A stretch of DNA of 64,000 bases, from NCBI GenBank assembly GCA_029817715.1, contig JARUPY010000088.1, positions 1,302,001-1,366,000 of the forward strand, written 5' to 3'. This stretch comes from Melastoma dodecandrum (lineage: Eukaryota > Streptophyta > Magnoliopsida > Myrtales > Melastomataceae). Both the position numbers and the translations under genes were made by a program. Within the stretch, counting starts at the first letter, position 1; every line of letters starts with the position of its first letter. A model generated the notes under the pieces. That model saw only the letters and a list, made by a program, of their open reading frames with translations, did no database searches and was not told where the DNA came from. Positions 22,772-33,348 of the stretch are shown piece by piece.

Positions 22772-22881
22772 GGATATTTTCGAAAAAGGATCAAAGTTCA
22801 GGATATAGGTAGATATTATCTAAACCTTAGGATAAATTGGAAAAATTTTGTAACTTTGGGGATATATTTGATAAAGTGCCC
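22772..22881 (-). repeat. right inverted arm
   Basis: Reverse-complement partner of 14138-14249; followed by tactctttt at 22882-22890, identical to 14129-14137. Confidence 0.75.
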
Positions 22882-23532
22882 TACTCTTTTTTTTTGTTTC
22901 CCAGATCGACGATGTCTCAAATAAGAAAAGAATTTGCTGTAAGCAATGGAAATGATGATGATGATGATGATGGTGATGGCATATAAGAAAATACCAAATT
23001 CCACGTGAATAAGATGTGAACCGACGATTCCATTTGTCAAAAGAGTAGAGCAAAAGCAACTAGGTCTAGATCTAATCACATTTGCTTAAGCAATAATTAA
23101 GCAAGAGAGGGGTAGGTAGATGGGCCGGAATGAAGCCCATTAAATGGAGGCCCAGCCCATCACCATTCCATACAAAACACGGGTATTTTTGTATAACGCT
23201 CTGAGATTTGATGATGCCTTGTTTTATTACAAGGAAAGGAGAGAAGGGGGAATTTTCAACTCAGGCCTTGGGAGTTGTGATTGTATCGCAACGTACTTGA
23301 ACTTGGCGCCTACCTCTCGAAGTCTTGAGGCCGTCCTCCCCTCCCCTTTCCTTTCCTTCCCCAGACTCAACCCTCCCCCCCCCCCTATTTAGTCCCTTCC
23401 CCTTCCCCACCTATTCGGTGGAAATCCCATCTGTCTGCCCCTTTTGTTTCCCTGCGACCCCGTTCTATCGGGAAGAACCCGAAAGAGCGGTGATTGATTT
23501 GGGAAACGGTTGGTGGAAGGGTCGTTGTTGTG
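22882..23532. other. UXS upstream region
   Basis: Contains a T run, a (GAT)n microsatellite at 22952-22979 and a pyrimidine-rich leader. TATTTA at 23386-23391 is a weak TATA candidate about 145 bp before the UXS start. No gene seen. Confidence 0.5.
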
Positions 23533-26034
23533 ATGGGGTCGGAGCTGATCTACAGAGGCCACGACTCTCAGCCGGTCGTGGATGCGTACTCGCCGAAGCC
23601 AGACAAACCCTGGCTCTGGGTCACCCGCCCCTTCCGTTACCTCCTCCGCGAGCAGCGACTCGCCTTCGTCCTCCTCGGCGTCGTCATCGCCACTGTTTTC
23701 TTCACCCTCCTACCCTCCTCCCCTAAGGCGGTGCCAGAGGGTTATGGGTATTACCCGGCTCTCCAGGATTCGATGACGACGTCGCGGGTGTCGTCTGCGA
23801 TGATGACGAGCTGGGGCGGCAGCGGGAAGGTCCCCCTCGGGTTGAAGCGGAAGGGGTTGCGGGTGCTGGTCACGGGCGGAGCGGGGTTCGTGGGGTCGCA
23901 TCTCGTTGATAGGCTTATCGCGAGGGGGGACAGCGTTATCGTTGTGGATAATTTCTTCACCGGGAGGAAGGAGAACGTGGTTCACCACTTCGGGAACCCG
24001 AGGTTCGAGATGATCCGGCACGATGTGGTCGAACCCCTCCTCGTCGAGGTCGACCAGATTTACCACCTCGCCTGCCCGGCTTCCCCTGTTCACTACAAGT
24101 TCAACCCGGTCAAGACCATCAAGACCAATGTGGTGGGGACGCTCAACATGCTCGGCCTTGCGAAGCGGATCGGCGCACGGTTTCTCCTCACTAGCACCAG
24201 CGAGGTCTACGGCGACCCGCTCCAGCATCCTCAGGTTGAGACCTATTGGGGCAATGTCAATCCCATCGGTAATCCCATCTCCCGCTATCCAATATTTTAC
24301 TGATCTCGTTGAATGGTTCATAATTCCGGATTGCCGCCCGTAAAAATGCTGTCTATGCATCGAGCTTTGACCTTTACATGAATTCCGAAGCATGCATAAA
24401 AAAGAATGACCTCGTAAATATCTGAATTGCGATGGCTATTGTCCATGTTGTTAGTATCCCATGTGGTTTGGATCGGAATGCAGTGATAAAGTCGTTGTCT
24501 TGATGGTGATTTTATTAGCAATAAAATATAGATGTTGAGAGGAAGGGGTCTTACCAAACTAGGGATTGATTCCTCCGGCGAAACATAGGACCAGCAGGGC
24601 CTGTCATTACCTGTTTATTTAAGTATGCGGTTCAAAAACGCGTGAGGTTGGTCTGTAGTAGGACCAGTGTTATTTTTTTATTGGGTGATTTGGTCAGTCT
24701 TGTGAAGTTGGACCACATGGAACCTAACCTGTACCAACCTGTTACCTAACAATGGTGTCGTTGGATGGTTCTATATCTTCTGATCTGATCTGGGGTGGTG
24801 TTTGGCGGCAGGGGTCCGTAGTTGCTACGATGAGGGCAAGCGTGTTGCCGAGACGCTTACCATGGACTACCACAGAGGAGCCGGCGTGGAGGTTTGTTTT
24901 GCATTAGAGAGAACAAATTTGTGTAATTGTCTGTTTGGTTGTCGAATTGTTTGACTTCTTTATTGCCCAGGTGAGGATTGCTAGGATATTTAACACATAT
25001 GGCCCTCGAATGTGCATTGACGATGGCCGAGTCGTCAGCAATTTTGTTGCTCAGGTACTCTCATCTATACTATCTCTTTATTGTGAAGGTAGTTTAGGCA
25101 AAAAAAAGGATGATAGGAGCATCATTAGGTGGTGCCATTTACTATGCATTTCGGGCGACAGATCGTTCTTATTGGAGATCCACTTTCGATATGAAAAATG
25201 AGATCTTGCATGTAAGTCGGCCGATCCCGGTCACTCGATCATATTAGTATAGTACTATGAATTTTAGGAAAGGTCTTTCTCCTCAAATCTCAGTTGTCTA
25301 CACGTCAATATTTGTAAATAACAGTGTGAAGACCAGTCTACTGGCAGGTTGATTCTAACCCACCACATTAAGTGATGTCATTGATGCAGGCTCTGAGAAA
25401 AGAACCAATGACTGTCTATGGTGATGGAAAGCAGACAAGGAGCTTCCAATTTGTGTCTGATCTGGTAAGGAACTGCTGCTTCACCGGTAGACAACAAATG
25501 CACCGATGAATGCTCGATATTGTATCCTTCAAGTATTTGGTTTTTTCATTAGTGTATTGCGATTGAACTTTTCTTCGGGTGCAGGTTGAGGGACTGATGC
25601 GGTTGATGGAAGGCGAACATGTCGGACCTTTCAACTTGGGGAATCCTGGTGAATTCACCATGCTTGAACTCGCTGAGGTAACTTCAGATCAAAACCCGAG
25701 TCGTCCTAACTACATATGTTGATCTTGATGCTCCTCTGTGGACCGTCTATGCTATATCAATTCTAGGATGCTAAAGCAAGCACATAATTTGGGTGTGTAG
25801 GTGGTGAAGGAGACGATAGACCCGAATGCCCGGATCGAGTTCAGGCCGAACACAGAGGACGACCCACACAAGAGGAAGCCCGATATCACCAGGGCGAAGG
25901 AGCTCCTTGGCTGGGAACCCAAGGTATCGCTTCGCAAGGGCCTCCCCCTTATGGTCACAGACTTCCGCCAACGTATCTTCGGCGACCACATCGAAGAGAC
26001 AGCGACCACCACGACTAAATCCTCTTCAGATTAG
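23533..26034 (+). CDS. UXS: UDP-glucuronic acid decarboxylase (UDP-xylose synthase), membrane form
   Basis: Six exons: 23533-24268, 24812-24891, 24971-25054, 25390-25464, 25585-25677 and 25801-26034, all GT-AG, giving 433 residues. The enzyme converts UDP-glucuronate to UDP-xylose, the donor for xylan and xyloglucan. Residues 1-45 are a polar cytosolic tail, then [19 protein letters not shown] is a single membrane anchor, so this is the Golgi type II form rather than the soluble form. The catalytic SDR domain begins with the NAD-binding [18 protein letters not shown] (about residues 114-131). It continues through [10 protein letters not shown] (catalytic Ser/Thr region) and the Y-x3-K pair in [13 protein letters not shown], then [10 protein letters not shown] and [15 protein letters not shown]. 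All catalytic elements are present and the length matches plant UXS. Confidence 0.96.
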
Positions 26035-26238
26035 GTTGTCGGAGACAAGAGACACACTTATACACAGACCGGGGCTCGTTGCCGGCCGGCCAAGGGATTT
26101 TGTTTGGCGGTTTTTCCTTTTTGTTCGGCTGTTGTGGTTGCGACAGTGTATATGTCTCCACCTACTTATTTCAAGTGGTAGTAATGTCGGATCGATTTAA
26201 ATATCAAGTCCAATATACAATCCAATGAGTTTTTACTC

Positions 26239-26247
26239 TAAAATTTA
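26239..26247. repeat. left 9-bp target-site duplication
   Basis: taaaattta, identical to 26806-26814 on the other side of the MITE. Confidence 0.85.
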
Positions 26248-26805
26248 GGCAAAATATCAATTTATGACCTCAATTTTGAGTCAACTTTCTATTTTGTCCT
26301 TAACTTTTGTTTTTATTTCTATTTTGGCCAATCATGAATTTCTTCTAGCGAAAGCCAAACAAAGCCTTAATATAGTCTAACATGTGTCCTATAATAATGG
26401 AGTTTTGACATCTCATTCATTCGTCTCATAATCCACTTTATCCGTAATAGTCGCCTCCTAATAGAACATCATCCGACATTCATTGATTTTTCATATTTTT
26501 TGACAACATCAGCAACTATCGTTAACTTCGGCTTTCAATTCACTTGATTTGTTCATCAAAATTTTATAATAAAAAAATAAATGAAAGGTTTTAATATTAT
26601 TTCTTATTTTCTAAAATCTTTTTTCGTTTTAGTCGATAAATGAAAATTGTCTATTAAGGTCTTGTTTGGCTTTCGCTAGAAGAAATTCATGATTGGCCAA
26701 AATAGAAATAAAAACAAAAGTTGGTGACAAAATTATATAACAAACTAAGTTAAGGACAAAACAGAAAGTTGGCTCAAAGTTGAGGCCATAAATTAATATT
26801 TTGTC
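26248..26805. mobile_element. fold-back MITE with 9-bp target duplication (Mutator-like)
   Basis: A 558-bp palindromic element. The left arm begins GGCAAAATATCAATTTATGA and the right end in reverse begins GACAAAATATTAATTTATGG. The arms then agree through long stretches, including an identical run from about 26315 to 26375 (core caatcatgaatttcttctag) matched near 26660-26720. It carries no coding sequence. The perfect 9-bp flanking repeat taaaattta (26239-26247, 26806-26814) points to a Mutator-type transposase supplied in trans. It sits about 200 bp downstream of the UXS stop. Confidence 0.88.
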
Positions 26806-26985
26806 TAAAATTTATCCCGTTAGGATTATTTTTCTTTACGACGTGAGGTTTTGAGATGTAACTTTTCAAGGTTAAGTAGATAATCAGAGGTTAGAAGATC
26901 GGGGTTTGCCCTGTTTTGTTTGTTCTAATCTGTCCAAGAATATGCCGGGCCAAGTGTTAGGAAATAGAGACAGCAGCCGTCGTTA

Positions 26986-28967
26986 TTACATAGCCGATTG
27001 ATGGAATGAACCCCGACCCTTCAGTCCGCATAGATAGCTCGAGTTCCTGTGTCTGGTCTGACGGTCCTTGGCCGGAGTTATGGGGGTTTCCACCATAGTT
27101 GTGTCATTGCCATTGAGGGAGTCGAGGGAGACGAGGGGAGGGGATTTCTCCAGTGTGTTGCTGTTGTTAGTTGAGTGAGAATGTCGGTCGATCCAGGATA
27201 TGATGTCGGAGAACACGATCTCGATGTTGTGGTCCGGTTCTCCTGCCGTCAGGCCATGCCACATCCCAGGGTACAGCCTCAGGGTCTTGTCGCTGCTGCT
27301 GGCCCTTTCGTAGAGCGCCTTACTTACTTCCGGGTCTGTCACCACGTCGGCTTCCCCATGCAACACGAAGAATGGCATCGTCACCTGTTTACTCGCCATA
27401 AGATGAATCGAGGTGGTGATTTTACGATACCATATCCATGGTCAGCCAAACAGGATTCCACTGGTAAATACAGAATTACCTCATGCAGAGTGTTCTCGAG
27501 CCTCATGCTCGTTCGGAGCATTTCCAACGCGGTTTTCAGCCTTGGCTTGTCTTGGTAGATCAGTTTGTTGTTCCTCAACTGCACGAACAAGACCGAATGC
27601 CTGTCCAACGCCTCTCGTATACATATACAAAGAATAAAACGAAGAGATTGATCTAATTGTGATTACTTGCTCTCGCTTGATGGGATCCTTGAATGCGGAA
27701 TCGATTACATCCTTTGTTGGGACGATCTTCCACTTCGGAATAATCTCTTCGACCTTCGTAAGTAGGTTCACTACCACTGGATGGGGCTTCACCTTCTCTG
27801 ATATCTGGTTGGCAACCCAAAAAAGAAAACCAGAACCAAACCAGATCAATCTATGTCACTAGAACGATCCCCCTAGTCGTCCGATGAAATTACCTTGCAC
27901 ATTGGCGCGACCAGAACCGCTCCGGTCCAAAAGGCGGGATCCTTCTTGTGGAGCAGCAAGGCGACTGCTCCTCCCATGGACTCTCCATACAGGAACCGAC
28001 ATTTTTCCCGATACTCTCTCCGATCTGAAGCACGCAAGCGTAAACCACTAAAGAAGAAACAAACAAACATAACCCGAACTCCTCAACTCAGAACCAATCC
28101 TACCACACACGGACTTGAAGAAGTCATCACAGTCGTTGACAATGTTGTCGAACTTCTTGATGTAGCACCGTGCACCCATCGACCGGCCATGGCCCTCGTA
28201 GTCCAGCCCGAACACACCGTACCCCGCTCTCGCCAATCTGGTGCCACATTCTGAACGCCAAACACGCACACAATCACACATTTTCCTCAAAAAAAAAAAA
28301 CTTTTGTCCGCACAGCACCCAGCAGACACCAATCAATCCACGTCTCGTAACAGGTCACGTGTCCTTTTCCCAACTGATCCCAGAGACACCCAAAAAAGTC
28401 ATCAGTTTGTTGATTTTCCGAGGATCAACCACCACCGATGGATCGAAGATTCAAAGCTATACGTATGCTGTCCGAAGAAGAAGGGGGCAGATGGCCAAAC
28501 GAAGGCGTACATAAATTTATCTACAAGTTATTGCCATTCAAAGGGGAGCAGAGCAGTAAAGTCGGGTCCATCTACTCACCCCAGAATTTATCAACCCTTG
28601 TGTGAGAGATCCCATCAAAAGTAAAAAGAGACCCAGAAACACAAACAATGATGGGGGTTGTAAGGGGGATCACGAGGGGCAAAACCATGAACATTCATCT
28701 ATCTAAACACAACTGCTCAGATTGTTACACGTCAACGTCTGTCACGGCCATACATATCAAACTATTCTTACCGAGTCCCATTTATTACCTCTCATGAAAC
28801 CACTGCACTCCATGCCATAACCTGCACGACAAAAAAATAAAGAAAAAGGAAAACACATAATAACATTAAATGACACTCTGCGTCTTGCGTATGAATGTAA
28901 TAACCATCGCCACCTGCACCCACAACCACCACCACCACCACCCCCTAGTTCTACCGCCGCCGCGGCG

Positions 28968-29000
<33 letters not shown>

Positions 29001-29221
29001 CGGGGAATTAGTCTCACTGACCATGGCAGATGAAGACGAGGGCGTTAGGGGAAGGCGGCAACCAGCTGCAAGCGAAGAGCTTCAACCCCCGTGAATTCTC
29101 CACGTACTCCTGCGCATCGCACCACCCCATGAATCCCCGAATGACGACTACGACGGCACGAAACAGGCAGGGGGAGACGCCTACGTACCTCTCCGTAGAC
29201 GTACCGGATCTCTTCGCCCAT
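26986..29221 (-). CDS. alpha/beta hydrolase: monoacylglycerol lipase / caffeoylshikimate esterase-like
   Basis: Eight exons on the minus strand: 29189-29221, 29022-29109, 28789-28821, 28104-28250, 27894-28024, 27667-27804, 27480-27578 and 26986-27384, giving 355 residues. The start is MGEEIRYVYGEEYVENSRG, the usual N-terminus of this plant family. The oxyanion motif is HGYGMECS (about residues 40-47). The nucleophile elbow is GESMGG, the acid Asp is in HGEADVVTD and the catalytic His in PGMWHGL, so the Ser-Asp-His triad is complete. Plant members hydrolyse monoacylglycerols, lysophospholipids or caffeoyl shikimate (lignin pathway); the substrate cannot be chosen from sequence. The tail after about residue 300 is Ser/Thr-rich and variable. 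A (GA)n tract at 28973-29000 lies in intron 2. Confidence 0.93.
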
Positions 29222-29992
29222 CTCCCCAGGTCGTTTCCTTAGCGTCTCTGATGGTGAAATCTGAGGGAGGGCGTGTGGTAATGATTTGGAGACAACAAAG
29301 GGAAAAAGGGAAACGTCAGATGGGATGGGGGGGAAGGAAGGAAACCGATCCTAATGGAAAAAGAAGAGATGGGAGACCATTAAATAAAGAGTTCGAGGGA
29401 TGGGGAGGAAGACCGATAATTATAACCCAAAAAAAATGGAAGAAATGTCAGATATTTATCCTCAGCATATTTTTATGTATCCGCAGAAATATATAATAAT
29501 CAATATAAAATCCAGTAGTTTTCGGCAGATTCTAGTCAATTTTAATATATATTTAAATGCATATAAATGTAATAAAATAAAATATGTAGATTTAATTATA
29601 AATGTTATTTTGGCATGTAGTGTGTGAGGTCTATCATCACGTCTCCCAATAAGGAGAAAAAGATTACGTCAAAGATAAGATGAGAAAAAAGCGAGGTTTG
29701 TTATTATTATTAGAGGAGGATGGCCTTTGACCAATCATTTCTCTAAATCTTTTCTCTATTTTTATGGGATTTTGATTACTAACCATATATGCATAAAGGA
29801 GGCCTTTGAGTTTTGAGGATGATGCTAATATATACGTTATGAAGGAAAGGACTATGACAGAAGCACGGCGGACAGTTCGGACTGCGGCCTGAATCCGACA
29901 TCCTGTTACAACAGGTTCGATAAGGGGGTTACAAGGTTTTTGGAAGATGAACTAGTTCGTTGGCTGGCGGGGTCGCTGCCTCGGCGGTGGTC
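29222..29992. other. intergenic, AT-rich
   Basis: Promoter side of the hydrolase gene and 3' side of the B3 gene. Purine-rich to about 29400, then AT-rich. No gene seen. Confidence 0.5.
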
Positions 29993-31962
29993 CTAAGGAC
30001 GCCTCGTCTTCTTGCAGATTGAAACCTCGAGCACTGTGTTATCCTTGTCGACGAGCTTGAACATGCAAATGTCTCCGATTCGCAGATCATTCGCCTGCAT
30101 GAATCGTGTCCAGCCTCTTGCCATGCTGAGAGCGTCGGAGCCTTGTGCATGGGTTCTAAGCTCGACCAGCCAGATCAGCTGCCCGACTTTCAGCGTCGCC
30201 ATGTCATTCATGCTGTGGCTTGCTTGTCTGAGCGCATTTGCAAAATGGATGGGGACATACTGCGCGAGGCAAGGGATGAAATTATGTTACATTGTCGGTA
30301 GGATATGTGCAGCAATCCAAGGGGAAGTTTGAAAACTTACGTGGGATCCGGCTACGGCATCTCTCTGTGAAATAACAGCCTCAAATGACGGGTTCTCCTC
30401 GGCAACATCGGGAATATCAGGTCGTCTTGAGGAACGCGTCTTGTGAGCAGATTTAACGGTGACCCGCTTCCTCCGTTCTGCAGCAACTAAGCACGCCATT
30501 TCGTTTTTACCTTGGAAGACAAATCTCGTAGCATGAAGTTATGGGAGCTGGATACCTGAGGATGGGCGGGGTCGGGAAGCTACATTGTTGCGGAAAATCA
30601 CAACATGAAAAGCAACTTTGGTGATTCTGATCAGTTCAAACACCAGCACATCGCTAGCCCTCAAGTTGTTCTCTAACACAAACTCTTTCCAACCACGAGA
30701 AATTGTGCACCGTCCGGCATTACGATATCTAACCGGCCAAGTTTTCTGATCGTAAACTGAGAGTGTCATGGTCCCGACCTCCCCATTCTTCAGGATGCCT
30801 AACTTGATAAACTTTCTCGGCAATTGCTGCACAACGAAAAAATGTAAACAAGTCAGCAGAAATTCCCTTTTATGGGGCAAGCAATCGTAAAAATGCACCA
30901 TATAGGGATGTGGGCGTAAAGAAGAACGCCCGACGATGAACACAAATGACGGCTTCTTGCATTGGTAAGAGCAAGCTCTCGCAAGAACCCCGGATATACT
31001 GGCAGCCTTGGCTGCCGCTGTATGGATCTTTAGAGAATCAGAGTTCAATTGACCATCGAACGTTCCTGCGACGAGTAGACAGATTACATGAGGACAAGAC
31101 ATTAACGTTCCCATGAAATCTAGCAACGCCCGCTTGCAAACAGAGGACGTAGTACATTACTACTTACTACCTCTTGTTTGTTTTGCTCCATCGGGTGTCC
31201 CTATTTTGATCGGAAGTTCCCTTTTCGTCAAGGAACAAGAAGCTTTACCAGCTCGTGTTCCTCTTGTTATAATCTTCGAACGCCGAGGAGAATGTTCCGA
31301 CAGCAGCTCCTTTTTCCTCTTCTTCCCACAAAACTCGAACGGCCGAACCTCTTCATCAATGTCACCTTCCTCTGATTTAGGGGTCAAGGATGGTTTATTG
31401 GGTTTAACAGGGTAATCGATCTCGCAGGCGGTGCCATTGAATATGATGACTTGAAACCTCGAACCCCCTTCGAACCTGAAGACTGCAAAACACCCGTGGA
31501 TTATCTGGTAATGCTTAACGAATTCGGCCCAACCGTCCCGGAGAAAAATCGTTCCGTCCTTGTTTTCCAGTCGAACTTCCCAACAGTCGCCCCTCGGGAC
31601 CATGAGGCAGACCGAATCGGACAGACAGCCACCGTACTTCCTCGCGAACTTCCTCGGAATCCCCTATCCATGAACCCAAAACAAGATCAACAGGAACTCT
31701 TTTTTCCCTATCACTGTGCCGAATAATGAGAGTAACTGCGGCCCACGGCCTCAACAAGTGACGGGTAAGATCAGATTCGTGAGCGCCTGCATTGCAGCGA
31801 CAGGAAGGCTGAGGGGGGGGAGGGAGTAGCGGGTGATCTTACGAGTCTGGTGGTGAGAATGGCGTCTCTGAGGAAGATCTTGAAGAAGTGGGGCGTCTCA
31901 TTCTCGAACAACACCTCCTTCTCCTTCATCTTCTGGTGATGCTGTTGTTCCATTTCAATCAT
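29993..31962 (-). CDS. REM-type transcription factor with three B3 domains
   Basis: Six exons on the minus strand: 31843-31962, 31171-31663, 30899-31065, 30556-30826, 30341-30510 and 29993-30259, giving 495 residues. Three B3 DNA-binding domains are visible. B3-1 (about residues 20-110) runs from PHFFKIFLRDAIL through IPRKFARKYG to GWAEFVKHY and FRFEGGSRFQVIIF. B3-2 (about 240-350) has KPSFVFIVGRSSLRPHPYM, LPRKFIKLG, GWKEFVLENNLRASDVLVFE and VVIFR. B3-3 (about 395-490) has PSFEAVISQRDAV, YVPIHFANAL, GWTRFMQANDLRIGDICMFK and LEVSICK. A basic Lys/Arg linker after B3-1 may be a nuclear signal. Each domain is split at a similar place by an intron, indicating internal duplication. REM proteins act in reproductive meristems; targets are unknown. 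A start at 31953 is also possible. Confidence 0.88.
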
Positions 31963-33348
31963 CTCTCTTGTCTTGCATGTCGATAATCTCCGGAAACATC
32001 ATCATCATCTCTCTCAACAACTCTTGCCCAAGAAGAGATTCACATTCCCCACCAACCCAATTTCTTTTTTTTGCCCTAATGGCAGCCTTTATCTTCTTTC
32101 CATGCCCACATCGCAATTCCCCACCTCGTTAAATGCGACCCACGCCTATTTACACATAAATGGGAACTGTCCGAATCAGATATAAAAAAAAGTCCCCATC
32201 TCTTATTTACCATTCCTACTATTGTTTTTTGGTCGGTACCATTCCTGCCTGGTAATATATTTAGTTTTAGGTTTGATTAGGAGTGTCGGAAGTGTTGGTC
32301 ATATTTGTCGGGTTATTTGAAAATGGTGGTTTGTTGTACGATAGTAAGGGGTTACGGAAATTCCATGACATGAGAAAGTGTTTCTACGAGTAGGAACAAG
32401 GAGATGATAATTTTAACTAACTGCTTAGTCTTTCGTAACGTTTTTTTTGGTCTTTTTTAATGGCTTGCTTTTCTTCTTAAGTAATTATTTATTCAACTCA
32501 ATCATTTAATTTTATCAACTTCCTAAACCACATAATTTAAAAGATTACAAAATATAATATTACAATTTATTATTTAACAATATTAGATTTTAGAAAAAAT
32601 CGTTCTCCAAATACTCTCAAATTATCTCTAAAAATTATTTGTTTTATTAAATTTCTATTATGATGTGGGAACACCCACATCGACATCAACCTACATTGAT
32701 TAAAATTATTATTATTAAGGTTTTGATATGGTGGAAATGAGAGAAAATATTGATATAGTATTACTATCGGTTAAATGCTTATTAATTAAATGGATATTTT
32801 GTTTTTTAAAAATTAAATACATATTGATATGGAGGTATTATGTGAATGAGAAAAAAAAAAGTAAGTAATTATATCATGAGGCAAGTCTTTTTATTGGTTT
32901 AGAATTTGGTATTAGACTTTATAATGGGAATTTACATTGAGTTGGAAAATTTCTTTTACACTCTATTTAAATGAAATTACTCAATTATCCTCTTTATGAT
33001 TGGATGCAATTTTTTCGTGTTTCTTAATTACTATCCTTTTCATTTCTCCTAATCCTGCCGATCAAAACAATGTTCCGGTGCCCAACGTGATCATCTATTT
33101 AAGCGCAAATGAGTGGTTTTCATTGTTATTTTGAAATGCTTGACAATGCTTTGATGTGAACGCCCATAAGAGCACAAACGTAAGCTGACAAGGAAGAAAC
33201 GGGTCGACAAACATCAGACAAAAAAGACCAGCGAATCCCTCAACAAACCCATCTCGGATCGAATGCTTATATAGAAGGGGTGGAAATGTTATTGGATCCA
33301 ACTAGCTTAGGCAGATCGATCGAATCGTGTGGTGCGGAGGGGAGGGCA
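31963..33348. other. intergenic between B3 gene and alpha-galactosidase array
   Basis: About 1.4 kb, very AT-rich between 32200 and 33000, with promoter functions for two divergent genes. No gene or clear repeat seen. Confidence 0.5.
33268..33274 (+). promoter_or_regulatory. TATA box of alpha-galactosidase A
   Basis: TATATAG 75-81 bp upstream of the ATG. The two downstream paralogues have TATA-like sequences at matching distances (near 36534-36541 and 39329-39336). Confidence 0.5.

Larger units (their letters stand above)
14138..22881. mobile_element. inverted-arm element (Mutator-like ends) carrying an endogenous caulimovirid
   Basis: The outer ~110 bp of each side are inverted repeats of each other. 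The left end runs 14138-14249 beginning GGCTTAATTATCCAATATAT; the right end, read in reverse from 22881, begins GGGCACTTTATCAAATATAT. Both continue with matching CCTCAACTTT/CCCCAAAGTT-like sequence and further matches inward. The same 9 bp (tactctttt) flanks both sides. Long inverted ends plus a 9-bp target duplication are typical of Mutator-like elements. The interior is an ~8.5 kb broken caulimovirid on the minus strand. Either viral DNA entered the loop of a short fold-back MITE, or the element captured it. Confidence 0.7.

Noticed and set aside
14138..22881. Interpretation as a Ty3/gypsy LTR retrotransposon
   Set aside because: No integrase or LTRs; a movement-protein-like domain and caulimovirid RT wording are present instead.
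22820..23079. Open frames with a His run on the minus strand
   Set aside because: They are the translated (GAT)n microsatellite plus the right inverted arm.
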